From an uncultured Shimia sp. (GTDB lineage Bacteria > Pseudomonadota > Alphaproteobacteria > Rhodobacterales > Rhodobacteraceae), in the NCBI RefSeq assembly GCF_947493595.1, contig NZ_CANLRL010000001.1:248001-312000 (forward strand): a DNA stretch of 64,000 nucleotides, given 5' to 3'. The notes under the pieces were generated by a model. That model did no database searches. It worked only from the letters and a program-made list of their open reading frames with translations, and was not told where the DNA came from. Shown here in pieces: positions 36,766 through 44,688 of the stretch. Position numbers and translations under genes: made by a program. Position 1 is the first letter of the stretch. Each line of letters opens with the position of its first letter.

Positions 36766-37026
36766 TTACTTGCTTTTGACGTGATCCAAAACAACTACCA
36801 CAAACAGCAGTGACGCACCCAGTGCGATGTTTTCCCATGTCATGCCTGTCTCAATGCCGAACTTCAACAATACGAAGTTGGAGGACTGCGCGACAACGGC
36901 TGCCACAAGAAAGAAAATTCTCCAGAACTTTTTTGATGGTTTCAAATCTGTTGGCCTGCAGTGTTGCGATGTTGGGCAGTGCTTTTCAGCACTAGAGAGG
37001 CTAGCCAAGCGCGGGCAAAAGGGCAA
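36766..37026 (-). CDS. Possible small two-helix membrane protein
   Basis: The frame encodes up to 86 residues, but only the last ~59 (from a TTG at 36945, KPSKKFWRIFF) look protein-like: two hydrophobic helices (VAAVVAQSSNFVLL and NIALGASLLFVVVVL) with basic ends. No ATG start or good ribosome-binding site exists, so it is either a TTG-start gene or a remnant. It resembles the tiny membrane proteins at 37.7-38.5 kb in size and layout. Confidence 0.35.
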   Translation of the reverse strand: MPFCPRLASLSSAEKHCPTSQHCRPTDLKPSKKFWRIFFLVAAVVAQSSNFVLLKFGIETGMTWENIALGASLLFVVVVLDHVKSK

Positions 37027-37058
37027 TGATCCGCACGATCACGGGGAAGGAATTTTCG

Positions 37059-37616
37059 ATGCGTTGGGTGATGGTTTTGGCGATGATGTGGGCCTCTCAA
37101 GGAGGGGCGCAGGTGACCAATTATGAGGCGGATGGCAATCTGGAAAGCACATATGATGTGGGCTGTGTGGCCATCGGTGCGCTGTCCAATGACTATTCGC
37201 CCGCCGATTTGGCGGGAGGGGTGATCCGCTGTTTCGAAGATGGTGAGGACGATCGTGCCTTTGAGTTGGTGGTGGTGATGCAGCTGCGCACCGCGTTTGA
37301 TACCTTGCGGGTGGAGGATACCACGGCGCACCAGGCCGGGCAGGTGATGATGTTGGAAATTCAATATGCCACCGGCGACGCGTTTGGGCCGCGCATGCAG
37401 GAGGCCGTGGCGCGGTTTGGCGATAGCGGCAGCCCCAAACATTCCGCATTGTGTGCGCAGATGGCAGAATTTGGACCGCCCACGCACTCGCCGCGCTATA
37501 TGGTGCAGCATGGGATGACGGCGTTTACCGGACGCGAGGGCGACGGGGTTTTGGATGACTTTGATCCACAGGAGAGCTGGGAAATTCTTTTGGAAGAGTA
37601 TCTTCAATGTGGATAA
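37059..37616 (+). CDS. Secreted protein of unknown function
   Basis: About 185 residues, signal peptide at 1-18 (MRWVMVLAMMWASQGGAQ). The start at 37059 has a GGGGAAGG ribosome-binding site and is preferred over 37026. The mature part is acidic with three or four Cys residues (GCVAIG, VIRCFEDG, ALCAQM, final YLQCG) that could form disulfides. Family not recognised. Confidence 0.7.
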   Translation: MRWVMVLAMMWASQGGAQVTNYEADGNLESTYDVGCVAIGALSNDYSPADLAGGVIRCFEDGEDDRAFELVVVMQLRTAFDTLRVEDTTAHQAGQVMMLEIQYATGDAFGPRMQEAVARFGDSGSPKHSALCAQMAEFGPPTHSPRYMVQHGMTAFTGREGDGVLDDFDPQESWEILLEEYLQCG

Positions 37617-37736
37617 TGGGATGAGGTATCGGTGACGGTACCGTTTCGAAGGGGGCGGTACCTGAGGCGGGCGCAATGGGGGGGGTGTGCAGGTCGGTTG
37701 ATTGGGAACCGGCATTGGCTGAGGCCAAAAGTTAAA

Positions 37737-37949
37737 TCACTTTCGCCGCAACGCGCGATAACACTGAAAAGCTATGTAGAAGTGGCCAAGAAAAACGGCG
37801 ACACGCAAAAACCTGTCGCTGCCTCCGAAGTCCACCCCAACATAAGGTAAGCAGTAGAGGATCAAAGCGAGGGCATAGCCGATGAGATCGCTTTTCAGCT
37901 GTTCTTTTGGTGGAAGGTTTTTGTAAGAGTACTTGGATATTTGCGACAA
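37737..37949 (-). CDS. Small membrane protein (TTG start)
   Basis: A 70-residue protein with two hydrophobic segments (about 22-38 and 46-62), a basic C-terminus (CYRALRRK) and a KEQLKSDLIGYALALI region. The only available start is TTG at 37949, with a stop a few codons upstream. The overlapping longer frame (37732-38058) is Arg/Pro/Ser-rich and looks like a shadow. It is first of three similar minus-strand mini-proteins. Confidence 0.45.
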   Translation of the reverse strand: MSQISKYSYKNLPPKEQLKSDLIGYALALILYCLPYVGVDFGGSDRFLRVAVFLGHFYIAFQCYRALRRK

Positions 37950-38020
37950 GTTCCGGGTGGTGGCTATCTAACTTTGGCAAAAACTGAGGTTTTTTCTGAC
38001 TTGGTGCCCATGCGCAATGC

Positions 38021-38182
38021 TCATGACGGCGGATCAAGGAACTTCTGAATTTGGTCATAAAACACCAAGCACAGTCCGATCATGACCAAGCCAAGAATGT
38101 CGAAGAAGCTGAAACGCCCATCGTCGTGATAGCCAATCAGCACAAAAACTGCGAAAATTAAGATGCCAGTTAAGTAGAGCAT
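38021..38182 (-). CDS. 53-residue membrane protein, below usual ORF cut-offs
   Basis: ATG at 38182, stop TGA at 38021-38023. The 53-residue product begins MLYLTGILIFAVFVLIGY, has a charged turn HDDGRFSFF, then a second helix DILGLVMIGLCLVFYDQ and ends FLDPPS. Two short helices separated by a charged turn match the design of its neighbours at 37737 and 38205 on the same strand. The ribosome-binding site is weak. Confidence 0.5.
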   Translation of the reverse strand: MLYLTGILIFAVFVLIGYHDDGRFSFFDILGLVMIGLCLVFYDQIQKFLDPPS

Positions 38183-38204
38183 TTCCTGCGCCAAACTCGT
38201 CCAG

Positions 38205-38453
38205 CTAGCCCTTGTTTGAAAACAGAGCGGAAAAGATTTTTGCTATTAGAAAGATGGACGAGAACAGAATGAACCAGAAAGCCATTTTCATTGTCGCTTC
38301 GCTGTATAGGTGCGTCTCATGCCGACCTTGCCAAATGTGTGATGTATAGAAACCGGCTAGGCAGAGCGCACACAGAAAGGCGATCATCAACGCGCCGAGC
38401 CTCTGCTTTTCTTTCGGTTTCCTCCAAGGTCGGGCATTTCGTTTCTCACGCAT
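38205..38453 (-). CDS. Small two-helix membrane protein
   Basis: An 82-residue protein: a strongly basic N-terminus (MREKRNARPWRKPKEKQR), helix about 21-37, loop SHIWQGRHETHLYSEATM, second helix about 56-76. Probably the first gene of a unit with the 53- and 70-residue proteins. Unknown function. Confidence 0.55.
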   Translation of the reverse strand: MREKRNARPWRKPKEKQRLGALMIAFLCALCLAGFYTSHIWQGRHETHLYSEATMKMAFWFILFSSIFLIAKIFSALFSNKG

Positions 38454-38924
38454 TCAATTGCATCCAGGTTACAACTTTGGTCGCCGTGACATTATGCGGA
38501 TATTGCCCAGTGTACAGGCGCAGACAACAAAAACTAGGAGTCATACTTTTTCTTTCGCTTCTACCGGCAAAGGAGGTAAAACTGGTGCGCTATGTAGTAC
38601 GGCATGACAAAGAGGGATGCTCTGGCCACTGCGATGCCGTAGCCTTGTGGCAGGTCGTCCGAGAAGAGAAAGAACATCATGCAAATTGCGATTTAGCAGG
38701 CCAAATCAACTCGAATTTGCTCACTTTTGGTCATGCCGCGGTAATGTTTCATCGGAACTTGATAATCAAAAACTGTGGCCGAACCAACAGGAGTTTTTTG
38801 TTTCCAGGATGGCAACTTTGTCGTTGGATTATCACAATATCAGACAAACTGAGTCGACCTATTAAATAGAGCTGCCGTTTGCACTTAGAGTTGACCTTCC
38901 CGTTCCAAAAGCCCACTAAACCCC
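38454..38924. other. Intergenic region without a convincing gene
   Basis: About 470 bp of lower GC. Plus-strand frames here (38291-38869, 38617-38865) lack plausible composition and ribosome-binding sites. A 39-codon minus-strand frame at 38561-38680 is weakly hydrophobic but has no translation signal. No repeat or RNA gene was recognised. Confidence 0.5.
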
Positions 38925-39530
38925 GTGCCTTACGGATTGCCATATGTCGCGCGCGGCCAGAGAATTGGGCTGCTGGGGGGATCGTTTGATCCGCCGCACA
39001 AAGGCCATGTGCATATCACGCTAGAAGCACTTAAGCGGTTTGGGCTGGATCAGGTCTGGTGGCTGGTCAGCCCAGGCAACCCTCTTAAAGATCGTGGACC
39101 GGCCAAGTTGGCACGCCGTATGTCTGCGGCGCGGGAGATCATGGATCATCCGCGGGTGCAAATCACTGATTTTGAGGCACATGTCGGCACGCGTTTCACA
39201 GCAGAGACTATTGCGGTGTTGCAGGACAAATGCCCGCAGGCACAATTTGTCTGGCTTATGGGCGCGGACAACCTGGCGCAATTTCATCTATGGCGCGACT
39301 GGCAAGACATCATGGCGCGGGTGCCTATTGGGGTGCTCGCACGCCCGGGCGACCGTATTGAAGCGCGCACTGCCAAGGCAGCGCAGGTGTACCGACGGGC
39401 GCGATTGCATCCGCGGAGCAGCTGGCAACTGAGTCGCGCAAAAGCGCCTGTTTGGGCTTTTGCCAACGTGCCGATGCGGGACATAAGCTCTACGGAGCTA
39501 AGAAAAAATGGTGCTTGGGCAGAGAGTTAA
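38925..39530 (+). CDS. nadD: Nicotinate-nucleotide adenylyltransferase
   Basis: NAD biosynthesis enzyme adenylating nicotinate mononucleotide; about 201 residues. The nucleotidyltransferase motif [17 protein letters not shown] (about 15-31) and the C-terminal ISSTELR (about 188-194) are complete. The start is GTG at 38925, giving a short leader before the motif, usual for the family. The common downstream partner rsfS is not next to it here. Confidence 0.95.
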   Translation: MPYGLPYVARGQRIGLLGGSFDPPHKGHVHITLEALKRFGLDQVWWLVSPGNPLKDRGPAKLARRMSAAREIMDHPRVQITDFEAHVGTRFTAETIAVLQDKCPQAQFVWLMGADNLAQFHLWRDWQDIMARVPIGVLARPGDRIEARTAKAAQVYRRARLHPRSSWQLSRAKAPVWAFANVPMRDISSTELRKNGAWAES

Positions 39531-39846
39531 GGGCCATTTGTTTCACCTGTGAATTTCTGTCGCACCGCGTAAGTCTCTATTAACTCAGCGGGTCTAATTT
39601 GACCAAGGAACTAAAGGCGTCTGTGCGTCTTCTGGGGTGCCGAATTAGCGGTTTTCACATCAAGACACACAGGCACACTCAGAGTTGACGGTTTTTCATC
39701 TGGCGGTTGCGCCAGCTGGGAGGGTGACGTGTCCGGCCCGCCAAGGTGGCGGCGGGGCATATGTGATTGATTGAAACTGCGCCAAAAATCTGGCGCCTAA
39801 TCAGGCCCCACCACAGGATGTGGCGATGGTCTGGCCGGAGCGAATA
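39531..39846. other. Intergenic region upstream of the chemoreceptor
   Basis: A 316-bp stretch holding the nadD end and the chemoreceptor promoter region. Small hairpins CTGGCG-GTTG-CGCCAG (about 39701-39716) and GCCA/TGGC around 39781-39795 are visible. No gene is apparent. Confidence 0.5.
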
Positions 39847-41577
39847 ATGACTGGTGAAAAAAAGCGGTCTTTGGGGCTGTCGATCATGGGGCGGCTGTTG
39901 CTGCCTATCGTGGCCTGTATTTTGGTGGCCTTCATTGCCACCACGGTGTTTTGGGTGACCAAGCAGAGCAATACGTTGATCAAGGCGTTTGAGAGCGAAT
40001 TGGCATTGTCACAGACCTTTGTCGCGCCACCGGTGGCCGCGGCAGTCTGGGATTTCAACACAGATGGCGCCGCGGGCGCAATCGCTGGCGTGACCCAAAT
40101 GGAAAATGCTTTGTTTGCCAAAGTATTCGTGGACGGTGAGCTGTTTGCCAAAGTTGCGGTGGAAGGCGCGGATGATACCGGTTGGGACGAAGGCGTGGCC
40201 GAGATCCTGGCGATGGAGGCGGCTGAGGCGCGATTTGAGGCCAATCATGTGGCCTACGTGAAATTCCCGATCCACCACACCGATGGCACGGTGGTCGCGG
40301 AAATGGTCATGGGGTTTTATGACGGTGTGATCGCCGCTGTGGTCAATCAGCTTTACATGCAGTCTTTGATTGCTGTGGCTGTCATTTGCCTGGTGATGTC
40401 CGCAATTGTGTATTTCTCCGCTGCCGGTGTGACCCGGCCGCTGGCGCGGATTGTGGCGCGCATTTCAGCTTTGCGCGAAGGCGACACAGCCAGTGAGGTG
40501 CCGTTCACCGAGCGCAAGGACGAGTTGGGCCGTCTGGCGCGTGCAGTTCGGGAGTTTGTGGAGACCATCAAGGCCAACAAATCGATGGAAGACCAGGCCA
40601 CGGCCGCCGCCCGTGAGCAGTCCGAAGTTGTGAATGAACTGGCCGACGGGTTGAACCATCTTGCGCAGGGGCAGTTGAGCCACCGCATCACAGCTGAATT
40701 CAGCAGCGATTATGAAATGCTGCGCGCGGACTTTAACAAGACTGCCGAGGCGCTGGATGATGTGATTGGCCGTGTGTTGGGCACAATTTCGCAGATTGAA
40801 GATGAGACCGGCGAGATGGCCGAAGGCACGCAAAATCTGGCGAAGCGCACTGAAGCGCAGGCCGCTACGCTGGAAGAAACCGCCGCAGCCATTGGCTCGA
40901 TCACCGATGGCGTGCAGAAGGCGTCTGATCAGACCAAATCTGTTGAGAACACCGTGGACGCAACCAAGTCAGAAGCCCTGCGCGGGGGCGAGATTGTGAA
41001 ATCTGCCGTGGAAGCGATGCAAGACATCAAAGACAGCGCTGGCAAGATCAGCGAGATCAATCGCGTGATCGAGGATATTTCCTTCCAGACCAATCTGTTG
41101 GCGTTGAATGCCGGGGTTGAGGCAGCCCGGGCTGGGGATAGCGGTCGTGGCTTTGCCGTTGTGGCCTCTGAAGTGCGCTCATTGGCGCTGAGATCTGCGA
41201 CAAGTGCGCATGAAATCAAAGAGCTGATTGATACCTCTTCTGATCAGGTTGAGGTTGGTGTAGATCTGGTTGATCAGGCCGGTAAGGCGATTGAAGGTAT
41301 CATCACCAAAATCCAGGATGTGAGCCGGTTGGCGGTGCAGATTGCCGACAGCTCCCGCGATCAGGCCACCGCGATCACCGAGATCAATTCCGGTGTGATG
41401 GATCTGGACCGTGTGACGCAACAAAACGCCAGCCTGGTGGATCGTTCCAGCGCGCAGGGGCGCGCATTGCAGGAAGCGGCCCGCGAACTGGCGGAATTGG
41501 TTGGCAGCTTCCGTCCGTCTTCGGTGGGCGGTGCGTCCAGCGAGCATTATGAAGCGGAGTACCGTCAGTCAGCCTGA
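39847..41577 (+). CDS. Methyl-accepting chemotaxis protein
   Basis: Chemoreceptor of about 576 residues. Helix about 14-36, periplasmic sensing domain about 37-175, second helix about 178-200, HAMP (about 200-255) and a second HAMP-like unit (about 275-325), then the signalling domain whose hairpin tip INRVIEDISFQTNLLALNAG followed by VEAARAG is intact. No C-terminal CheR-docking pentapeptide. ATG 39847 has a GGAGCG ribosome-binding site. The ligand is unknown. It neighbours the polysaccharide locus. Confidence 0.93.
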   Translation: MTGEKKRSLGLSIMGRLLLPIVACILVAFIATTVFWVTKQSNTLIKAFESELALSQTFVAPPVAAAVWDFNTDGAAGAIAGVTQMENALFAKVFVDGELFAKVAVEGADDTGWDEGVAEILAMEAAEARFEANHVAYVKFPIHHTDGTVVAEMVMGFYDGVIAAVVNQLYMQSLIAVAVICLVMSAIVYFSAAGVTRPLARIVARISALREGDTASEVPFTERKDELGRLARAVREFVETIKANKSMEDQATAAAREQSEVVNELADGLNHLAQGQLSHRITAEFSSDYEMLRADFNKTAEALDDVIGRVLGTISQIEDETGEMAEGTQNLAKRTEAQAATLEETAAAIGSITDGVQKASDQTKSVENTVDATKSEALRGGEIVKSAVEAMQDIKDSAGKISEINRVIEDISFQTNLLALNAGVEAARAGDSGRGFAVVASEVRSLALRSATSAHEIKELIDTSSDQVEVGVDLVDQAGKAIEGIITKIQDVSRLAVQIADSSRDQATAITEINSGVMDLDRVTQQNASLVDRSSAQGRALQEAARELAELVGSFRPSSVGGASSEHYEAEYRQSA

Positions 41578-41598
41578 CACCAAGGTGGAAAAAATTTG

Positions 41599-41640
41599 AA
41601 AGGTCGGTGCGCAAAACTGCGCGCCGGCCTTTGTCGTTTT
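41599..41640 (+). terminator. Terminator of the chemoreceptor gene
   Basis: AAAGGTCGGTGCGCA and TGCGCGCCGGCCTTT form a long stem with an AAAC loop, followed by GTCGTTTT. Confidence 0.85.
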
Positions 41641-41749
41641 GGTACTGTGAAGCTTTTGACTCTGTGAAAGCGAATGCCCTTCACGTGGGCTTTACCGAAT
41701 CCCATCAGGATGACTCTAACGGGGGGTGGTGTCAGAGAAAGGATTTGCG

Positions 41750-41875
41750 ATGCAAAAACGCGCGATGATGTTTATGATGCTGACCGTTTTGGCGGTCTCT
41801 GCGATGGCGGCAACCGGGTCTGCCGAAAAAGGTTTTGCGGTTTCAGGCAGCCTTGGTTTTTTGAACAGCCGTTAA
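41750..41875 (+). CDS. 41-residue secreted peptide precursor
   Basis: Encoded by ATG 41750 to TAA 41875 with an AAAGGA ribosome-binding site 6 nt upstream. Residues 1-25 form a textbook Sec signal (MQKRAMMFMMLTVLAV then SAMAATGSA), leaving a mature peptide of about 16 residues, EKGFAVSGSLGFLNSR. It lies between the chemoreceptor terminator and the GH16 gene. No family is recognised; it is too short for standard annotation. Confidence 0.6.
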   Translation: MQKRAMMFMMLTVLAVSAMAATGSAEKGFAVSGSLGFLNSR

Positions 41876-41890
41876 TAAACGCGGCCTAGT

Positions 41891-42679
41891 TCATGGCAGT
41901 TGACGGGGCGGTGTTTCGGCTCGTGGCAGACCGGCGGTGAGGGCCTCCAGAGGGGCAAACCGCATTTGGCCGACGTAGGCCTGTGCGGTTGTGTTCTCGG
42001 CTGTCAGGCCGGCCCAAGACTGCACGGTTTTGTCAACGGCCCAAAGGTTGGCAAAGAGAAACCCAGGTTCTTTGGGCAAGTCAGCGGCGTCTTCGGTCAC
42101 CTCAAAGATCAGGCGATCTTCGACAAACCAGCGCAAGCGGTCCGGATGCCATTCGAACGCATAGCGGCGTGGTTTGTCCGCGGCGTCAAATCCAAGTGCA
42201 ACTTTATGGGCGGTGAGCTGGCCATCGACAAACCACGCAATTTGCATCTTTGTGGTGTCTTGTCCCAAAAACTCGATGTCAATCTCGTCATGGCGGGTGC
42301 CATAGTGCGGGCCGGTGTAAGTAAAGAAGCCCGTGACGAGCCCGGGGCCTTTCGCCGGGTGTAAGATTGCCTCGTAGCGGCCATAGTGCGTGCGGGTTTC
42401 ACGCCGAATGGAGGCGCCCAAGAAGCGGTTTTCGGCGGCGGTTTGCGGGGTCAGGGAAAGATGCAGCCCGTGATCAAAGCGCAGATTGTCACGGCTCCAG
42501 TCCGTGTCAAACGCGGGATGGCTGAAGGTGTAATGTGCCACCTGCCAACCGCGGGCAGGCGCCCGGTCAAACCGCTCTGAAAATCCGTTGATTGAATCTG
42601 CGACACCAACGCTGCCCATGGTCAGAGCTATGGCCAGGCCAAGACGCAGACGGCGTCCGCCCTCGAATATCCTACGCAT
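41891..42679 (-). CDS. GH16 beta-glucanase (licheninase/ExoK-like)
   Basis: Secreted endo-glucanase of 262 residues. Signal peptide about 1-27; GH16 domain about 32-245 with catalytic block DEIDIEFLG (Glu132 nucleophile, Asp134, Glu136 acid/base). The intact EIDIE followed by FLG is typical of bacterial 1,3-1,4-beta-glucanases and ExoK-type polysaccharide-trimming enzymes. It sits at the left end of a polysaccharide synthesis locus and probably shortens or releases the product. Confidence 0.9.
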   Translation of the reverse strand: MRRIFEGGRRLRLGLAIALTMGSVGVADSINGFSERFDRAPARGWQVAHYTFSHPAFDTDWSRDNLRFDHGLHLSLTPQTAAENRFLGASIRRETRTHYGRYEAILHPAKGPGLVTGFFTYTGPHYGTRHDEIDIEFLGQDTTKMQIAWFVDGQLTAHKVALGFDAADKPRRYAFEWHPDRLRWFVEDRLIFEVTEDAADLPKEPGFLFANLWAVDKTVQSWAGLTAENTTAQAYVGQMRFAPLEALTAGLPRAETPPRQLP

Positions 42680-42758
42680 CAGACCCCCACCCGATTAAGG
42701 TTAATGGATCATGTCCATGACCTTGAGAGCATCAGGGAGGGAAGGGGTGCAAGACAAA

Positions 42759-42782
42759 ACGCGCGTGATGGTTAACGCGCGT
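42759..42782. promoter_or_regulatory. Direct repeat of a palindrome upstream of the GH16 gene
   Basis: ACGCGCGT occurs at 42759-42766 and again at 42775-42782; each copy is itself palindromic and they are 16 bp apart. The spot is 80-103 bp upstream of the GH16 start, in its promoter region. Confidence 0.4.
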
Positions 42783-42831
42783 TCTGGTTAATATTTATAG
42801 TAGTGCAGGCAAAATTGGCGTGGTGTCCGGC

Positions 42832-43365
42832 TCAGGGACAGGTCTTGGCCTGAATTTCTACACGCCGGTTATGGGCCGAAGTGCCTTCCAGTCCAGTAAG
42901 AGGCCGGGACTCCCCCTCAGATTCTACCACACGGATGCGAGACGGGTCCTTGAGCCCGTCACGCAGGGCTGCGGCCACGGCTTGCGCGCGTTTGAGCGCC
43001 AGAGCCTTGTTGGCGGCGTCGCCCCCACTGCTGTCGGAATGCCCGATCAAGCGCAGGCAGGCCCGTTGCAGCACGGAGGTGTCCAACACAGAGACCAGGA
43101 CCGCAAGCTGCACTTGCGCGTCCGCACTGAGGTTGGCACCGCCCTGCGTAAAGAAGATGTGGCTTTCCTGGATTTCGTCGGACAATGGGTTGGGGGCGCT
43201 GTCCGTCGGGTGTGATTGAGGGGCTGCACAGCGTGCTGGTGTGACTCCATATTGTTGCATCGCCTGGGCACAAAGGGCTGCGTCGTCCGAGGCGAGGCTT
43301 GTGGTGGCGGGGCCAAAAAGAGCCAGGATCAAGATCCCAAAACCGGGCGGGCGACAGGTACACAT
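42832..43365 (-). CDS. OmpA-family C-terminal domain protein
   Basis: Periplasmic or outer-membrane-associated protein of about 177 residues. Signal peptide about 1-25, a Cys-containing linker, then an OmpA-like peptidoglycan-binding domain (about 70-172; GHSDSSGGDAANKALALKRA and NRRVEI). ATG 43365 has a GGAG ribosome-binding site; the frame to 43443 runs into the divergent promoter. Likely anchors part of the polysaccharide machinery to the wall. Confidence 0.88.
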   Translation of the reverse strand: MCTCRPPGFGILILALFGPATTSLASDDAALCAQAMQQYGVTPARCAAPQSHPTDSAPNPLSDEIQESHIFFTQGGANLSADAQVQLAVLVSVLDTSVLQRACLRLIGHSDSSGGDAANKALALKRAQAVAAALRDGLKDPSRIRVVESEGESRPLTGLEGTSAHNRRVEIQAKTCP

Positions 43366-43411
43366 AACAACACTCCTAACCTCTTCAGGGTAAGAACAAA
43401 CTCTTGCGAAG

Positions 43412-43478
43412 TGGTAAATGGAGGTAGAACAAAATAAAAACAAATGCAGAAGTGTTCACTTTTTGTTCAGATTTACCA
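43412..43478. promoter_or_regulatory. Dyad and AT-rich motif at the acyltransferase/OmpA divergent promoter
   Basis: TGGTAAAT (43412) and GAACAAAA (43427) are mirrored by TTTTGTTC (43461) and ATTTACCA (43471), forming a large two-part dyad. Inside it, GAACAAAATAAAAACAAA (43427-43444) matches, 16 of 18, a motif in the other divergent promoter of the locus at 53473-53490. Likely regulator-binding region. Confidence 0.6.
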
Positions 43479-43509
43479 GCGACACTGGTTGACGTTGTTT
43501 GTTTGGTAA

Positions 43510-44661
43510 ATGGTGAACTGCATGGTTGCAGACGGTCCTGAGACGGGGCGGCAGACCTGGATTGATGCTTTGCGGTTGTGTGCGGGCGTATCCATGGTGG
43601 GGCTGCATGTGACGGCGGATGCTCACGGGCAACCGTTCCCGGATGCGGACCCGGCGGCGCGCTTGGCGCCTATGGTGCTACGCGCGCTGTTGTACACGGC
43701 GCGGACAGAACTTTTCTTGATGATTTCGATCCTGCTGTTGTTGATGGCGTTGACCAAGCGCCCACGCAGCTACGGTGCGGTTTTGCGCGAACAGGCCCGC
43801 AGGCTTTTGATTCCGTTTGTTTTTTGGACCGTGGCTTACGCGGTATACAACCTCTTGAAGGCCACTGCTTTTGGTTATGAGGCGCAGGTTGTGGCCGCGC
43901 TTAGCTTACCGGCGACCTGGGGGGGGTATCTGCTGTTGGGGGATGTGAAATATCACATGCATTTTATCCCGACGCTGTTTGCTTTGTTGGTGTTTTTCCC
44001 TCTGTTCCGACTGGCTGAGCGGCGGCCCCTTCTGGGGCTGACAGTGGTGCTTGGCTTGTTGCTGAAACAGGTTCTGGATCCGGTGATGTACAAGCTGTTT
44101 TGGGGCACGGAGGCGCTTGGCTACGCGGTGCGGGGCCTCAAGGTGGTGAGTTACCTTGGGTATGGCATGGCGGCGGGCGCGGTGCTTGGGTTGTGGCGGC
44201 GCACAACGGCGGCACAGCGAGAGGCCTGGTTTGGTCCTATCGTGGTGATTGCGCTGGCGTTGTTAACACTCAAGCTTATGGCCACGGCAAAAGTGGTGGC
44301 CACTGGACACTGGGTATTTGACAACCCGTTTGCGTATTGGGCGGACTATTTGATGCCGGTGGCACTGTTGCTGCTGTGTTTAAGTCTGGCGCACATGGCT
44401 TGGCCAGCGTGGATCGCGCGCGCATCCAAATATGCCTTTGGACTATACTTGTGCCACCCGATTTTTCTCGACCTTGCGGAGATGGCCCTGGCGGGACGTG
44501 CAGTTTCTCCCAGCCAATCCGTTGCGCTTGAATTTCTGTGGACCCTGCCGATGACCTGGCTGTTTGTTGTGGCGCTAAGCCGTCACCGGCTGACCGCCTG
44601 GACGGTGGGGCTGGGCCCGTCGCCTGATTTGCCTCTGCTGTGGAGCGGGCAACAAGCCTGA
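43510..44661 (+). CDS. Membrane acyltransferase (acyltransferase_3/OafA-like)
   Basis: Integral membrane protein of 383 residues with about ten helices. The N-terminal WIDALRLCAGVSMVGLHV (about 17-34) carries the R-x10-H pattern of acyltransferase family 3, which O-acetylates or O-succinylates surface polysaccharides. It is first of the plus-strand unit and precedes the STAS-nucleotidyltransferase by 27 bp. Start ATG 43510 or 43522; neither has a strong ribosome-binding site. Confidence 0.85.
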   Translation: MVNCMVADGPETGRQTWIDALRLCAGVSMVGLHVTADAHGQPFPDADPAARLAPMVLRALLYTARTELFLMISILLLLMALTKRPRSYGAVLREQARRLLIPFVFWTVAYAVYNLLKATAFGYEAQVVAALSLPATWGGYLLLGDVKYHMHFIPTLFALLVFFPLFRLAERRPLLGLTVVLGLLLKQVLDPVMYKLFWGTEALGYAVRGLKVVSYLGYGMAAGAVLGLWRRTTAAQREAWFGPIVVIALALLTLKLMATAKVVATGHWVFDNPFAYWADYLMPVALLLLCLSLAHMAWPAWIARASKYAFGLYLCHPIFLDLAEMALAGRAVSPSQSVALEFLWTLPMTWLFVVALSRHRLTAWTVGLGPSPDLPLLWSGQQA

Positions 44662-44688
44662 GCCCGCCTTTTCATAAAGGAGACCCTT

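Noticed and set aside
37732-38058. 108-codon minus-strand frame
   Set aside because: Arg/Pro/Ser-rich and overlaps a more protein-like hydrophobic frame at 37737-37949.
38561-38680. 39-codon minus-strand frame, weakly hydrophobic, near the mini-membrane proteins
   Set aside because: No ribosome-binding site and only one marginal helix; insufficient support for a gene.
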